Part shown: piece after piece, positions 1-7,579 of the stretch
Layout: each line of letters begins with the position of its first letter
How positions within the stretch are numbered: the stretch's first letter is position 1
Source of the DNA: Erysipelotrichaceae bacterium
GTDB taxonomy: Bacteria > Bacillota_I > Bacilli_A > Erysipelotrichales > Erysipelotrichaceae
Direction: 5' to 3'
Assembly (NCBI GenBank): GCA_015058875.1
Contig: SVBN01000031.1
Span: 1 to 32,166 of the forward strand
Length of the DNA stretch: 32,166 bases
Made by a program: the position numbers and the translations under genes
Notes under the pieces: generated by a model
What the model was told of the DNA's origin: nothing
Databases searched by the model: none
What the model saw: the letters and a program-made list of their open reading frames with translations, nothing else

Positions 1-1
1 T

Positions 2-940
2 ACAGAGAATACACCGGAACCTTTTCCTTCCCCGCAGACACAGGAAACGGCAGAACCGGCCGCATCTGTGATACCGGAGAATACACCGGAAGCGGCGCCG
101 GAGCCTTCGGAGGAAACGGAAGAAACAGATACCGTTTCTCTGGAAGAATACCGCAGGGATTATGAACCGAAAGCCGGAACGGATCTGTTCGGTGTATGCG
201 AAGTGCCTCTGAGCGATGAGGAACGTCAGATTTACGGCTGGCTTTATCTGCCGTATGAAGATAAAGAGTCTTATCCGCTGGTAATTCTCTGCCACGGATT
301 CCAGTCAGGCTTCTATGACCTGGCGGACCAGGCAGGGAAATATGTGGACGCCGGTATGGCAGCTTACGTATTTGACTTCTGCGGCGGTTCCACCTATTGC
401 AAAAGCAGCGGAGATATTCTGCACATGTCTGTACGGACGGAGCTGGATGATCTGAATCTCGTTCTGGATGAGCTGCGGAAGTTTGAATTTCTGGATAAGA
501 ACAATACCTTCCTGCTGGGAGAAAGCCAGGGAGGACTGGTATCCGCCATGCTGGCGGCACAGCGTCCGCAGGATATTGCCGGAATGGTACTGCTGTATCC
601 GGCATTCGTCATTCCCGATATGGCAAGAGAAACCTATACGGATGAACAGCATCTGCCGGAAGTTCCGTATGCATTCAATGTACCGGTTGGCTGGCCGTAT
701 TATCAGGATGTATTTGATATGGATGTCTGGGAAGAAACCCGCGGATATGAAGGACCGGTGCTGATGATCCATGGATCCGCCGATACCATTGTGCCGATTT
801 CCTACTCCGAGCAGGCGCTGGATATTTATCCGGAAGGCGAACTCAGAGTTATGGAAGGCGCAGGGCACGGTTTTGAAGGGGAACAGCAGGAAGAAGTTTA
901 CCGGATGACTGTTGAATTCGTGCAGGAACACGTGAAGTGA
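2..940 (+). CDS. Alpha/beta hydrolase, probably exported (5' end outside window)
   Basis: The reading frame is open to the left edge, so the true start is outside the window; a GTG at 68 is in frame but has no ribosome binding site. The first ~45 visible residues are a Pro/Thr/Glu-rich low-complexity linker of the kind that follows a lipobox or signal peptide, so I infer an extracytoplasmic protein. A serine hydrolase fold follows. The oxyanion region is CHGFQSG, the nucleophile elbow is GESQGG (Ser codon 524-526), the acid is in HGSADTIVP and the catalytic His is in GAGHGF. The family includes carboxylesterases and acyl hydrolases, and the substrate cannot be read from sequence. The gene ends at a strong terminator and is convergent with the PucR-type regulator. 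Confidence 0.85.
   Translation, partial: TENTPEPFPSPQTQETAEPAASVIPENTPEAAPEPSEETEETDTVSLEEYRRDYEPKAGTDLFGVCEVPLSDEERQIYGWLYLPYEDKESYPLVILCHGFQSGFYDLADQAGKYVDAGMAAYVFDFCGGSTYCKSSGDILHMSVRTELDDLNLVLDELRKFEFLDKNNTFLLGESQGGLVSAMLAAQRPQDIAGMVLLYPAFVIPDMARETYTDEQHLPEVPYAFNVPVGWPYYQDVFDMDVWEETRGYEGPVLMIHGSADTIVPISYSEQALDIYPEGELRVMEGAGHGFEGEQQEEVYRMTVEFVQEHVK
5..91 (+). repeat. 15-bp direct repeat in hydrolase linker
   Basis: GAGAATACACCGGAA occurs at 5-19 and again at 77-91, 72 bp apart. The interval is 24 codons, so both copies encode ENTPE in the same frame. This is an internal duplication in the disordered linker. Confidence 0.7.
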
Positions 941-958
941 AAATCTGAATGGCACACG

Positions 959-988
959 AAAAGGAATACGCGCTGTATTCCTTTTTTT
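959..988 (+). terminator. Intrinsic terminator between convergent genes
   Basis: The 11-bp perfect stem pairs 959-969 (AAAAGGAATAC) with 975-985 and has a 5-nt loop. A T run to 988 follows. Four A residues at 959-962 give a weak U tract in the other direction, so it may also end the minus-strand regulator. Confidence 0.85.
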
Positions 989-995
989 CCGGCCG

Positions 996-2243
996 TCAGC
1001 CGGCCTGATGTTTCTGCATTCCGGCACTGAGGTAGAAGCGGATCAGTGTCTGTCCGTCATGATAGTCAAGTCCGCAGAGTTCACAGATCCTGTCCAGCCG
1101 CTTCGTCATGGTGTTGCGGTGAACATACAGAAGCTTTGAAGATTCCGTGACGGAGCACCCTGTTTCAATATATGTCATCAGCGTTCGGCAGTATTCAGTC
1201 TGATGAAGTGCGTCATATTCCGCCAGCATGTTATATTCCGGAAGACAAAGCACACGCTTTTCCTCTTTCTTCAGATAATCGGACAGAACATCAAAATAGA
1301 CATCGCTCATTTCCGTGATCCGGTTTTCACGCTTCTGTCTTCTGGCGACTTCTCTGATCGCAAGACAGGATTCATAATACTGCTTCAGATAAATCAGACT
1401 GCGGAATGGCTCGGATATATTCAGAAACAGATCAAACTGCCTGACCGGCGGTTCCAGCAGGCGGATGTTCTGTTCCTGCATGGCGGAATCATCGTAATTT
1501 AACAGCAGAAGCAGTCCTTCCTCCACCTTGACAAGGTTTGCCGCAGGAAACTGATTGAGGAGTACGGAAGAAAGATAATCACTGTTGTCGATGCCGGACG
1601 ATTTATGGGCGGGGGTGATCAGTACGCATTGAAATATACTGTCAGGAGTCCAGAGGGCGGTCCGCATCCGGTCGTTGAGCACAGTGGAGGAAACAAGCGA
1701 TCCGCTGAGCAGATCACTCAGGATGGATTCATGCATTGTCGAAATGCCGGTCAGAACTGCCGGATCGTGTTCCAGCATAATGGATAGAATATCGCACAGC
1801 AGATCGGTGGTTTTCAGGTCATCATCCGTGAAGGGCTTCTGTGTCTGGAAAATCCCGATGTATGCGGCTGGTTTTCCATGGATCATGACTTTCTGCAGAA
1901 TGCGGGGGATCTGTTTGGCAAGGCCGCTGTCCAGGATAAATGAGTTCTGTGCTTCAAGTACATCGTGCGTAATGCCCTGTATCTCAAACTCCGCAATGTC
2001 CTCACCGCTGCAGTATCCGGTCCTGCGGGCGGTTTTCCATACCGGATCATCTACTTCCATCCCGAGGTCATCCATCACCAGCACCCGGTACAGACTGGTG
2101 GTCAGAATGACCGGCGCATGAAAAAGAATGGCTGCTTCATGAATCATGCCGGTCAGATTCATGTGCGACAGAAAACAGTTAATCAGATGTTCTTTCCGTG
2201 CTTCAAAGCCGGGAGTCAGAGGTGACTGAAGTTCTTTTTCCAT
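996..2243 (-). CDS. PucR/CdaR-type transcriptional regulator
   Basis: The product is 415 residues. The C-terminal ~60 residues match the PucR-type helix-turn-helix: a YIETGCSVTESSKLLYVHRN stretch, then TMTKRLDRI and a CGLDYHDGQ tail. The N-terminal and middle parts look like a ligand-sensing (GAF-like) region with no catalytic motif. Family members respond to purine catabolites, sugar acids or other small molecules. The gene is divergent from the flavin reductase at 2387 across a 143-bp spacer containing a palindrome, so local control and autoregulation are likely (inference). The effector is unknown. Confidence 0.8.
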   Translation of the reverse strand: MEKELQSPLTPGFEARKEHLINCFLSHMNLTGMIHEAAILFHAPVILTTSLYRVLVMDDLGMEVDDPVWKTARRTGYCSGEDIAEFEIQGITHDVLEAQNSFILDSGLAKQIPRILQKVMIHGKPAAYIGIFQTQKPFTDDDLKTTDLLCDILSIMLEHDPAVLTGISTMHESILSDLLSGSLVSSTVLNDRMRTALWTPDSIFQCVLITPAHKSSGIDNSDYLSSVLLNQFPAANLVKVEEGLLLLLNYDDSAMQEQNIRLLEPPVRQFDLFLNISEPFRSLIYLKQYYESCLAIREVARRQKRENRITEMSDVYFDVLSDYLKKEEKRVLCLPEYNMLAEYDALHQTEYCRTLMTYIETGCSVTESSKLLYVHRNTMTKRLDRICELCGLDYHDGQTLIRFYLSAGMQKHQAG

Positions 2244-2254
2244 ATATTTCTACG

Positions 2255-2271
2255 GTGTGCAGAATGCACAC
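2255..2271. promoter_or_regulatory. Perfect palindromic operator candidate
   Basis: GTGTGCA-GAA-TGCACAC is a perfect 7-bp inverted repeat with a 3-bp spacer. It lies a few bases downstream of the minus-strand -10 box (2276-2281), so it covers the predicted start of the regulator transcript. The position suits autorepression; binding by the PucR-type protein is inference. Confidence 0.5.
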
Positions 2272-2275
2272 TTGT

Positions 2276-2281
2276 ATTATA
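2276..2281 (-). promoter_or_regulatory. -10 box of the PucR-type regulator gene
   Basis: The minus strand reads a perfect TATAAT at 2281-2276, 33-38 bp upstream of the ATG at 2243. No good -35 box is visible at 16-18 bp, so the promoter may need an activator. Confidence 0.5.
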
Positions 2282-2302
2282 TCTTTTTTCTTTCCGTGAA
2301 CA

Positions 2303-2332
2303 CAGACAGCAGGGAAATCCGGATTTTATAAT
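2303..2332 (+). promoter_or_regulatory. Promoter of the enoate reductase gene
   Basis: A -35-like CAGACA (2303-2308) lies 18 bp from a perfect TATAAT (2327-2332). The predicted transcript starts near 2339, leaving a leader of about 48 nt. Confidence 0.5.
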
Positions 2333-2346
2333 ATTTGAAGAGGAGA

Positions 2347-2371
2347 GGAAGTCGGACCTGTAAAGACTTCC
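2347..2371 (+). promoter_or_regulatory. Leader hairpin before the reductase RBS
   Basis: GGAAGTC (2347-2353) pairs perfectly with GACTTCC (2365-2371) around an 11-nt loop. The hairpin ends two bases before the GAGAGGAG ribosome binding site at 2373-2380. No T run follows, so it is not a terminator. It could affect RNA stability or translation. Confidence 0.35.
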
Positions 2372-2386
2372 GGAGAGGAGAACATA

Positions 2387-4327
2387 ATGATACCTGAAAA
2401 GTACCCGCATCTTTATTCGTATGGAAAAATCGGAAAACTTTCTTTGAAAAACCGTATTGTCATGAGCCCGATGGGAACATTCTCGGAGAATCATGACGGT
2501 TCCGTTTCATCCAATCAGCTGGAATACTTCCGTGCCCGTGCCCGCGGCGGCGTCGGCATGGTGATCACCGAAGTACAGTATGTCACCAACAAAACAGACC
2601 CGTGGATTAATTACATCACAACTGCTGACACCGATGAACAGATGAAAGGCTGGTCGCAGCTTGTGGAAGCGATGCATGCCGAAGGCGCAAAAGTATGCAT
2701 TCAGCTGGGATGCGGTCTCGGCAGAAATGCATTCCCGTTCTCGGATGACCAGATGGTATCCGCGTCCGAAGTGCCTTCCTTCTACTTCCCGGACAGACTG
2801 TGCCGTGCATTTACGGTGGAAGAAATCCATGACATGGTAGGCTGCTTCACCAGAGCCGCCGCACGTGCAAAACTCGCGGAAGCCGATGCCGTGGAAATCC
2901 ACGCCCACGCCGGTTATATCCTTGACCAGTTCATTACGCCGATCTGGAACAAGAGAACCGATGAATACGGCGGATCATTTGAAAACCGCATGCGCATCTG
3001 CAAAGAAATCTATGAAGGCATCCGTTCCCAGGTCGGACCGGATATGCCGATCCTGATGCGCATCGCCGCAACTCATGATTTCGAAGGCGGAAGAACACTG
3101 GAAGAATCCATTGAAGTCATCAACTATATGAAGAACCTCGGTGTCGATGCATTTGATATCGATGTCGGCGCTTATGAAGACAAGCAGTGGGTCTGCCCGT
3201 CAATTTATCAGGGAGACTCCAGCATGGCCGATTACGCCGCAAAGATCAAGGAAGCCTGCGGCGTTATCGTACTGAACTCCGGTACACATACGCCCGCATC
3301 CGCTGAAAAAGCACTGGCCGACGGAAAGATTGACTTCGCTATGTTCGGACGTGCACTGATTGCCGATCCGGATATGCCGAACAAGATCCTCGAAGGACAC
3401 GAGGAAGATGTCAGACCGTGCCTGTTCTGCAATCAGATCTGTGTAGGAAGACTGTATCAGAACCGCGCCATCAGCTGCGCTATCAATCCGCAGGCAGTCC
3501 ATGAAAAGGAATATCCGCTTGTTAAGACACAGAATCCGAAGAAGGTCGCGGTTGTCGGCGGCGGTCCGGGCGGACTGGAAGCAGCACGCGTTGCGGCAGC
3601 GCAGGGACATGATGTCACATTGTATGACAAGGGTGAAGCGCTCGGCGGCCAGCTGATTGCAGCGGCTGTGCCTTCCTTCAAGACACATCTCAGAGAATTC
3701 GTCGCCTATGAAAAATGCCAGATCGAAAAGAACGGCGTGAAAGTTGTTCTCGGGAAAGAGATAACGCCGGATTCTCCGGAACTTGCTGAAGCAGACCGTA
3801 TTATTCTTGCCCTCGGTGCAGTTCCTTCCATCCCGCCGATTCCCGGAATTGACGGTGCGAACGTTGTGGAAGTATGCGAATCCCACCTGCATCCGGAAAA
3901 GGTGAAGGGTGAGAAGATCGTCGTTGCCGGCGGCGGTGTCAGCGGATGCGAAGCTGCACTGGATCTGGCGATGGAAGGAAAGGATGTCACGATTGTGGAG
4001 ATGCTGCCGGAACTCTGCCCGACAGCACTGCTGGACAACCGCAATCCGCTCCTGTTCCGTCTGCGCGATAACCATGTAAAACAGCTGACATCCACAAAGA
4101 TCCTCAGATTCACGGAGGAAGGCGTTGTTGCGGAAGGCCCGGATGGAGAAAAGACCATTCCGGCGGATACGGTAATCGTTTCCTTCGGCATGAAGCCGAA
4201 CAACGGCATCGTTGAGGCAATCTGTGAGAAGTATCCGACAACGGCAGTCGTCGGTGACTGCACCGGCGTCGGACAGGTCGGCGAAGCTGTCAGAGGCGGA
4301 TTCTTCGCGGCATGGGGTCTTCATTAA
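2387..4327 (+). CDS. NADH:flavin oxidoreductase / 2-enoate reductase family
   Basis: The product is 646 residues, the usual length of the three-domain family (2,4-dienoyl-CoA reductase FadH, clostridial enoate reductase, BaiCD/BaiH). Residues ~1-340 form an old-yellow-enzyme FMN barrel with EIHAHAGYILDQF and RTDEYGGSFENR. Cys345, Cys348, Cys352 and Cys364 (CLFCNQIC...ISC) fit a 4Fe-4S cluster. An FAD dinucleotide motif (VVGGGPGG) lies near 390 and a second nucleotide motif (VAGGGVSG) near 512. Such enzymes reduce activated C=C bonds of enoates, dienoyl-CoA, cinnamates or steroids in anaerobes, and the substrate here is not evident. GAGAGGAG precedes the ATG at good spacing. The gene is alone between its promoter and a terminator. 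Confidence 0.9.
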   Translation: MIPEKYPHLYSYGKIGKLSLKNRIVMSPMGTFSENHDGSVSSNQLEYFRARARGGVGMVITEVQYVTNKTDPWINYITTADTDEQMKGWSQLVEAMHAEGAKVCIQLGCGLGRNAFPFSDDQMVSASEVPSFYFPDRLCRAFTVEEIHDMVGCFTRAAARAKLAEADAVEIHAHAGYILDQFITPIWNKRTDEYGGSFENRMRICKEIYEGIRSQVGPDMPILMRIAATHDFEGGRTLEESIEVINYMKNLGVDAFDIDVGAYEDKQWVCPSIYQGDSSMADYAAKIKEACGVIVLNSGTHTPASAEKALADGKIDFAMFGRALIADPDMPNKILEGHEEDVRPCLFCNQICVGRLYQNRAISCAINPQAVHEKEYPLVKTQNPKKVAVVGGGPGGLEAARVAAAQGHDVTLYDKGEALGGQLIAAAVPSFKTHLREFVAYEKCQIEKNGVKVVLGKEITPDSPELAEADRIILALGAVPSIPPIPGIDGANVVEVCESHLHPEKVKGEKIVVAGGGVSGCEAALDLAMEGKDVTIVEMLPELCPTALLDNRNPLLFRLRDNHVKQLTSTKILRFTEEGVVAEGPDGEKTIPADTVIVSFGMKPNNGIVEAICEKYPTTAVVGDCTGVGQVGEAVRGGFFAAWGLH

Positions 4328-4344
4328 TCTGAATAATGTATCGG

Positions 4345-4374
4345 GAGAGGCGGAATGATCTGCCTCTCTTTTTT
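4345..4374 (+). terminator. Intrinsic terminator of the reductase gene
   Basis: GAGAGGC (4345-4351) pairs with GCCTCTC (4362-4368) around a 10-nt loop, followed by six T. Confidence 0.85.
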
Positions 4375-4419
4375 GCGCCGGATAATGATATATTAATGAC
4401 GGTTAGCTTCAGCTGACGT

Positions 4420-4479
4420 GCATACGGATTATATCCTTCCCCGGCAGGGGAAAGATACAGATGCCGGCAGGCCGTATGC
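4420..4479 (+). promoter_or_regulatory. Structured leader RNA upstream of ATC hydrolase gene
   Basis: An 8-bp perfect outer helix (GCATACGG 4420-4427 with CCGTATGC 4472-4479) encloses a 6-bp hairpin (TTCCCC 4437-4442, loop GGCA, GGGGAA 4447-4452). A following TGCCGGCA (4462-4469) can pair with the hairpin loop or, alternatively, with CCGGCA at 4441-4446, which disrupts the hairpin. The element ends 18 nt before the AGGGAGG ribosome binding site. I do not recognise it as a known riboswitch class. Confidence 0.4.
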
Positions 4480-4510
4480 TGAAGAGAGATTATTACAGGG
4501 AGGCTGTGTG

Positions 4511-5146
4511 ATGCGCTATATGGGGATGCCGTGGGGCATGTGGAAACTGTTTGAAAAATCATTTACGGAATCGTTGGTCAGTGTGATCGGATTCAATGAA
4601 GATACCGCGCTCAGAGTGAAAAACAGTGCGCAGGCAGAATACAGAAGGATCATTGCTTCGCTTCCTGAGTTTGAAAAGGATGACCGCTTTCAGATGAATA
4701 TTGTCAGCTGTGCAATGCTGTCGGCATATTATCTGAGCATGCCGGTGAAGCCGGATGTGACGGTCATGACGGAATATTATAAAAAAGCAATGATGACACC
4801 TGCCATGAAGGCATTCTGCCGGATGGGCGGAAAGAATAAATTCTCGGCAAATGATATGAAAAGCATGAAGCAGACCGCAGCGCTGAAGGCGGCGGACAGG
4901 AATCCGTATTCCTGGAATATGGAACTGCATGAGTATCCCGACGGAAGCGGGTATGAAGCCAGATTTACGAAATGCGGGATCTGTACATTAATGAAGGAAC
5001 TTGGGATTCCGGAAGTGATTCCGGCAATGTGCCGCCTGGACTATACAATGAGTGAAGCCGGAGGGGCATCGGAATTTGTCCGTCAGTATACACTGGCTTC
5101 AGGCGGACCGTACTGCGACTGCGGTTATAAGAAGAAAAACATATAA
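4511..5146 (+). CDS. ATC hydrolase family protein (L-2-amino-thiazoline-4-carboxylate hydrolase)
   Basis: The product is 211 residues from ATG 4511, chosen because AGGGAGG (4497-4503) sits 7 nt upstream; an in-frame GTG at 4418 has no such site and falls in the structured leader. The C-terminal half carries the family hallmark: FTKCGICTLMKELGIPE, then PAMCRLDYTMSEAGG and a Cys-rich end GGPYCDCGY. The characterised family member opens the thiazoline ring of ATC on the way to L-cysteine, but most homologues are untested and the Cys pattern could serve another amide or thioether substrate. It is a single gene, not obviously coupled to the upstream reductase because a terminator intervenes. Confidence 0.75.
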   Translation: MRYMGMPWGMWKLFEKSFTESLVSVIGFNEDTALRVKNSAQAEYRRIIASLPEFEKDDRFQMNIVSCAMLSAYYLSMPVKPDVTVMTEYYKKAMMTPAMKAFCRMGGKNKFSANDMKSMKQTAALKAADRNPYSWNMELHEYPDGSGYEARFTKCGICTLMKELGIPEVIPAMCRLDYTMSEAGGASEFVRQYTLASGGPYCDCGYKKKNI

Positions 5147-5148
5147 CA

Positions 5149-5206
5149 GAAAAAGCATGTGTCCGGCGGATACAATACAGCAGAGCTGCCCGCGGTACAT
5201 GTTTTC
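5149..5206 (+). terminator. Possible terminator hairpin after the ATC hydrolase gene
   Basis: GAAAA plus CATGT (5156-5160) can pair with ACATG TTTTC (5197-5206) with a 2-nt bulge. Inside, GCGG/CCGC and CAGC/GCTG add helices. The only T tract is the paired TTTT at 5202-5205, so termination strength is doubtful. Confidence 0.35.
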
Positions 5207-5444
5207 ATATTGCCGACAGTCCGGATCTGCCATGCAGGCAGCTTCATTTTCCATCCTCTCCAATTGAGTTTGAAAAACGAATGATTTTCATGAAAACTCC
5301 GGTATTTATGCGTACCCTTTGCAAACAGGCAGATGGACGCTGTAAAAGGAATTTTGAATATAGTTTATAAATTCACATTGCAAAATTATGAAAACATTTT
5401 CAGAAATAGAAGTGCAAATATTTACGGAAATCAATGAAAATGTG
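5207..5444. other. AT-rich intergenic stretch, nothing recognised
   Basis: I see no convincing ORF with a ribosome binding site, repeat or RNA fold. The stretch leads into the promoter at 5445. Confidence 0.5.
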
Positions 5445-5473
5445 TTGACTATTGTCTCTGCGGCAATGATAAT
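5445..5473 (+). promoter_or_regulatory. Promoter of the lysine riboswitch transcript
   Basis: TTGACT (5445-5450), a 17-bp spacer and GATAAT (5468-5473) predict a start near 5480, about 15 nt before the first riboswitch helix. Confidence 0.7.
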
Positions 5474-5494
5474 GTCACCAGGAAAACTGATCGA

Positions 5495-5653
5495 AATAGA
5501 GGCAGCGGTGCAGATAAGTACGATGCGGAGCCGGCAGGCAATGAAGCATATGGAAAGGCAATCACCGCCGAACGACGGAATCAGGCGTGAGACCGGCGTG
5601 GGGATGCGGATAAGATCCGTACCACTCCTTCACAGAAGTGAAGAGGCGCTATT
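5495..5653 (+). promoter_or_regulatory. Lysine riboswitch (L box) aptamer
   Basis: The conserved order of lysine riboswitch elements is present. P1 pairs AATAG (5495-5499) with CTATT (5649-5653). The AGAGGC(A)GCGGTG...AGATAAGTA block follows, and P2 closes with GCGGTG (5505-5510) and CACCGC (5563-5568) after the typical GGAAAGGCAATC. CGGAT/ATCCG (5607-5611/5615-5619) and CTTCAC/GTGAAG (5628-5633/5638-5643) form later arms before GAGGCGCTATT. The 159-nt length is close to the class. Lysine binding is expected to favour the downstream terminator and so lower expression of the gene at 5731. Confidence 0.85.
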
Positions 5654-5670
5654 ACGTATGGAGTGTATGC

Positions 5671-5702
5671 AACCGTATGTAATGGCATACGGTTTTGTTT
5701 TT
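5671..5702 (+). terminator. Riboswitch expression-platform terminator
   Basis: AACCGTATG (5671-5679) pairs perfectly with CATACGGTT (5686-5694), followed by TTTGTTTTT-like sequence. GTATGC at 5665-5670 can instead pair with GCATAC at 5685-5690, which would be an antiterminator. This fits transcriptional OFF control by lysine. Confidence 0.8.
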
Positions 5703-5730
5703 CCGGGCTACATTTGAGGAGGAAATATTT

Positions 5731-7428
5731 ATGCAGCACTTCACACGTACAGCGGCTTCAGTTCTGACTGCCGCACTCCTTCTGGCAGGATGCTCATCCG
5801 GATCCGGAGGCACGGCATCCGAGACAGCGGCTCCTGCAGGCAGCGAAACTGCCGCGGCGGAAACAGCCGGTGCAGAAACAAAAGATCATGTAACCGTAGC
5901 GGTATTCTCACAGTTTACGGATCTCGATCCTGCGACCAACGGCGAACTGGTCAACAGCCATGTAATGCATCATCTGTATGCGACAATGTTCCGCAATAAT
6001 GCCGACAATCAGCCGGAGATGGAACTGTGCACAGATCATCAGGTATCTGACGACGGTCTTGTCCATACATTCAAAATCCGCGAGGATGCTGTATGGAGTG
6101 ACGGCACGCCGCTGACTGCAAATGATTTTGTCTACGCATATCTGCGTGCGCTGAGCTTCGGCGTGGATTCTTCCAATGCTGTCTACAATATGAATGTATT
6201 TATTGAAGGCGCGGAAGAATACAACCTGAGAGCGCTCGAAGCAGGCGACTCCTTCGACTGCACAACCGAAGACCACAGCGGCGTCGGTATTGAAGCGCCG
6301 GATGATTATACACTTGTGCTTACACTGAAGATGCCCTGCACATATCTGACAACACTGATGACCAGCGGCGCATGGATACCGCTGCCCCAGAGCACTCCCC
6401 AGCATGACAACCAGTGGGCACTCGGCACTGGATATCCGACCAGCTTTGCATACACTGTCACAGACATGAATATCAATGACAAGTGCGTTCTGGAAAAGAG
6501 CGATACATTCTATGATGCGGATGACGTCATCATGCCTGAGATTGTATGGCAGGTAGTTCCGGACAGCGAATCCCAGCATCTCGCATTTGAATCCGGTGAT
6601 ATCGATGTCGCAACAGAGGTTTCTTCCGATACAGCACTTTCCTATCTTGATACAGAGTCCCTGTGGGTCATGATTGATCCGTCCAGCTATGCAATCATTA
6701 TCAACACCGGTGAAAAGGGACCTGAATGGGCAAAGGACGTCCGTGTCAGAAAGGCTCTGGCTCTGGCAATCGATCAGCAGTCTGTAGTCGATGTCATCGG
6801 CGGTGATACATTCTATCCGGTTCTGCACAGCTTCCTGCCGTTCGGCCTGGAAGGCATCAACGGCGACTTCCGTGAAGAACGCGATGCGGAAGGCGGCTAT
6901 GATCTGAGCTACGATCCCGACCGTGCAAGAGACCTCCTGGCACAGGCGGGATATGATGAAAACAATCCGCTCCATATCGAATACTACTATTCCACAAACT
7001 CCATGCACGGCGATGTTGCAACATGCCTGCAGAATATGTGGAGCGCAGTAGGCGTGGATGTCAGCTTCAGAGCTGTTGAATCCGGCGTTTACTACGATGC
7101 ATGGTATGACGGCGACTATGAAATCGCACGTTACGGCGTATCCCTGAGCCATCCGATCACAGCCATGAACATGTGGACAACCGGCTACCAGCAGGTTCCG
7201 ACAGTCAATGATCCTGTCTATGATGAAATGATGGCTGATATTCAGGCGACTGTTGATGCAAAGGAAGCACTGCAGAAGACACATGATATCGAAGATTATC
7301 TGATCGATCAGGAAGTTCATCTGATTCCGATGTTCCAGTTCACAACACCGATGCTGAAGAATCCGAATCTCCACGGAAATGAATCACATTCCGCATACCT
7401 CTGGTTCGGCTACAGCTACTTTGATTGA
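5731..7428 (+). CDS. Family-5 extracellular solute-binding lipoprotein (OppA-like)
   Basis: The product is 565 residues from ATG 5731, which follows GAGGAGG at correct spacing. The N-terminus MQHFTRTAASVLTAALLLAG ends in a lipobox with Cys21, then a Ser/Ala/Glu-rich linker to ~50. The rest is the SBP_bac_5 fold: LDPATNGELVNSHVMHHLYA, WSDGTPLTANDFVYAYLRAL, DVRVRKALALAIDQ and a DPDRARDLLAQAGYD segment. Family members deliver oligopeptides or other solutes to ABC importers. Lysine riboswitch control suggests peptides or lysine-containing solutes (inference). No permease or ATPase gene follows, so it is an orphan receptor using a transporter encoded elsewhere. A strong terminator ends the unit. 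Confidence 0.9.
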   Translation: MQHFTRTAASVLTAALLLAGCSSGSGGTASETAAPAGSETAAAETAGAETKDHVTVAVFSQFTDLDPATNGELVNSHVMHHLYATMFRNNADNQPEMELCTDHQVSDDGLVHTFKIREDAVWSDGTPLTANDFVYAYLRALSFGVDSSNAVYNMNVFIEGAEEYNLRALEAGDSFDCTTEDHSGVGIEAPDDYTLVLTLKMPCTYLTTLMTSGAWIPLPQSTPQHDNQWALGTGYPTSFAYTVTDMNINDKCVLEKSDTFYDADDVIMPEIVWQVVPDSESQHLAFESGDIDVATEVSSDTALSYLDTESLWVMIDPSSYAIIINTGEKGPEWAKDVRVRKALALAIDQQSVVDVIGGDTFYPVLHSFLPFGLEGINGDFREERDAEGGYDLSYDPDRARDLLAQAGYDENNPLHIEYYYSTNSMHGDVATCLQNMWSAVGVDVSFRAVESGVYYDAWYDGDYEIARYGVSLSHPITAMNMWTTGYQQVPTVNDPVYDEMMADIQATVDAKEALQKTHDIEDYLIDQEVHLIPMFQFTTPMLKNPNLHGNESHSAYLWFGYSYFD

Positions 7429-7452
7429 GAACCACCCTGACATCTTTCGGGG

Positions 7453-7477
7453 AATGCCCGGCAATATGCCGGGCATT
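7453..7477 (+). terminator. Intrinsic terminator of the binding-protein gene
   Basis: A perfect 10-bp G/C-rich stem pairs 7453-7462 (AATGCCCGGC) with 7468-7477 around AATAT. A moderately T-rich tail follows. Confidence 0.75.
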
Positions 7478-7579
7478 TCAGTTTCTTCTGACATTCCGGA
7501 CCGGCATGAACCGGAAATTCTATTTCATTTGTGAAGGAAATGTTTTATCATTTTAGGTATAGGAAAAAGGAGTAGATAT

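Noticed and set aside
5388-5717. 109-codon plus-strand ORF upstream of the binding protein
   Set aside because: It runs through the promoter, the lysine riboswitch and its terminator and lacks a ribosome binding site.
5908-7374. 488-codon minus-strand ORF opposite the binding protein
   Set aside because: It is antisense to a well-supported lipoprotein gene, and has Cys/His/Ile-rich composition and no start signal.
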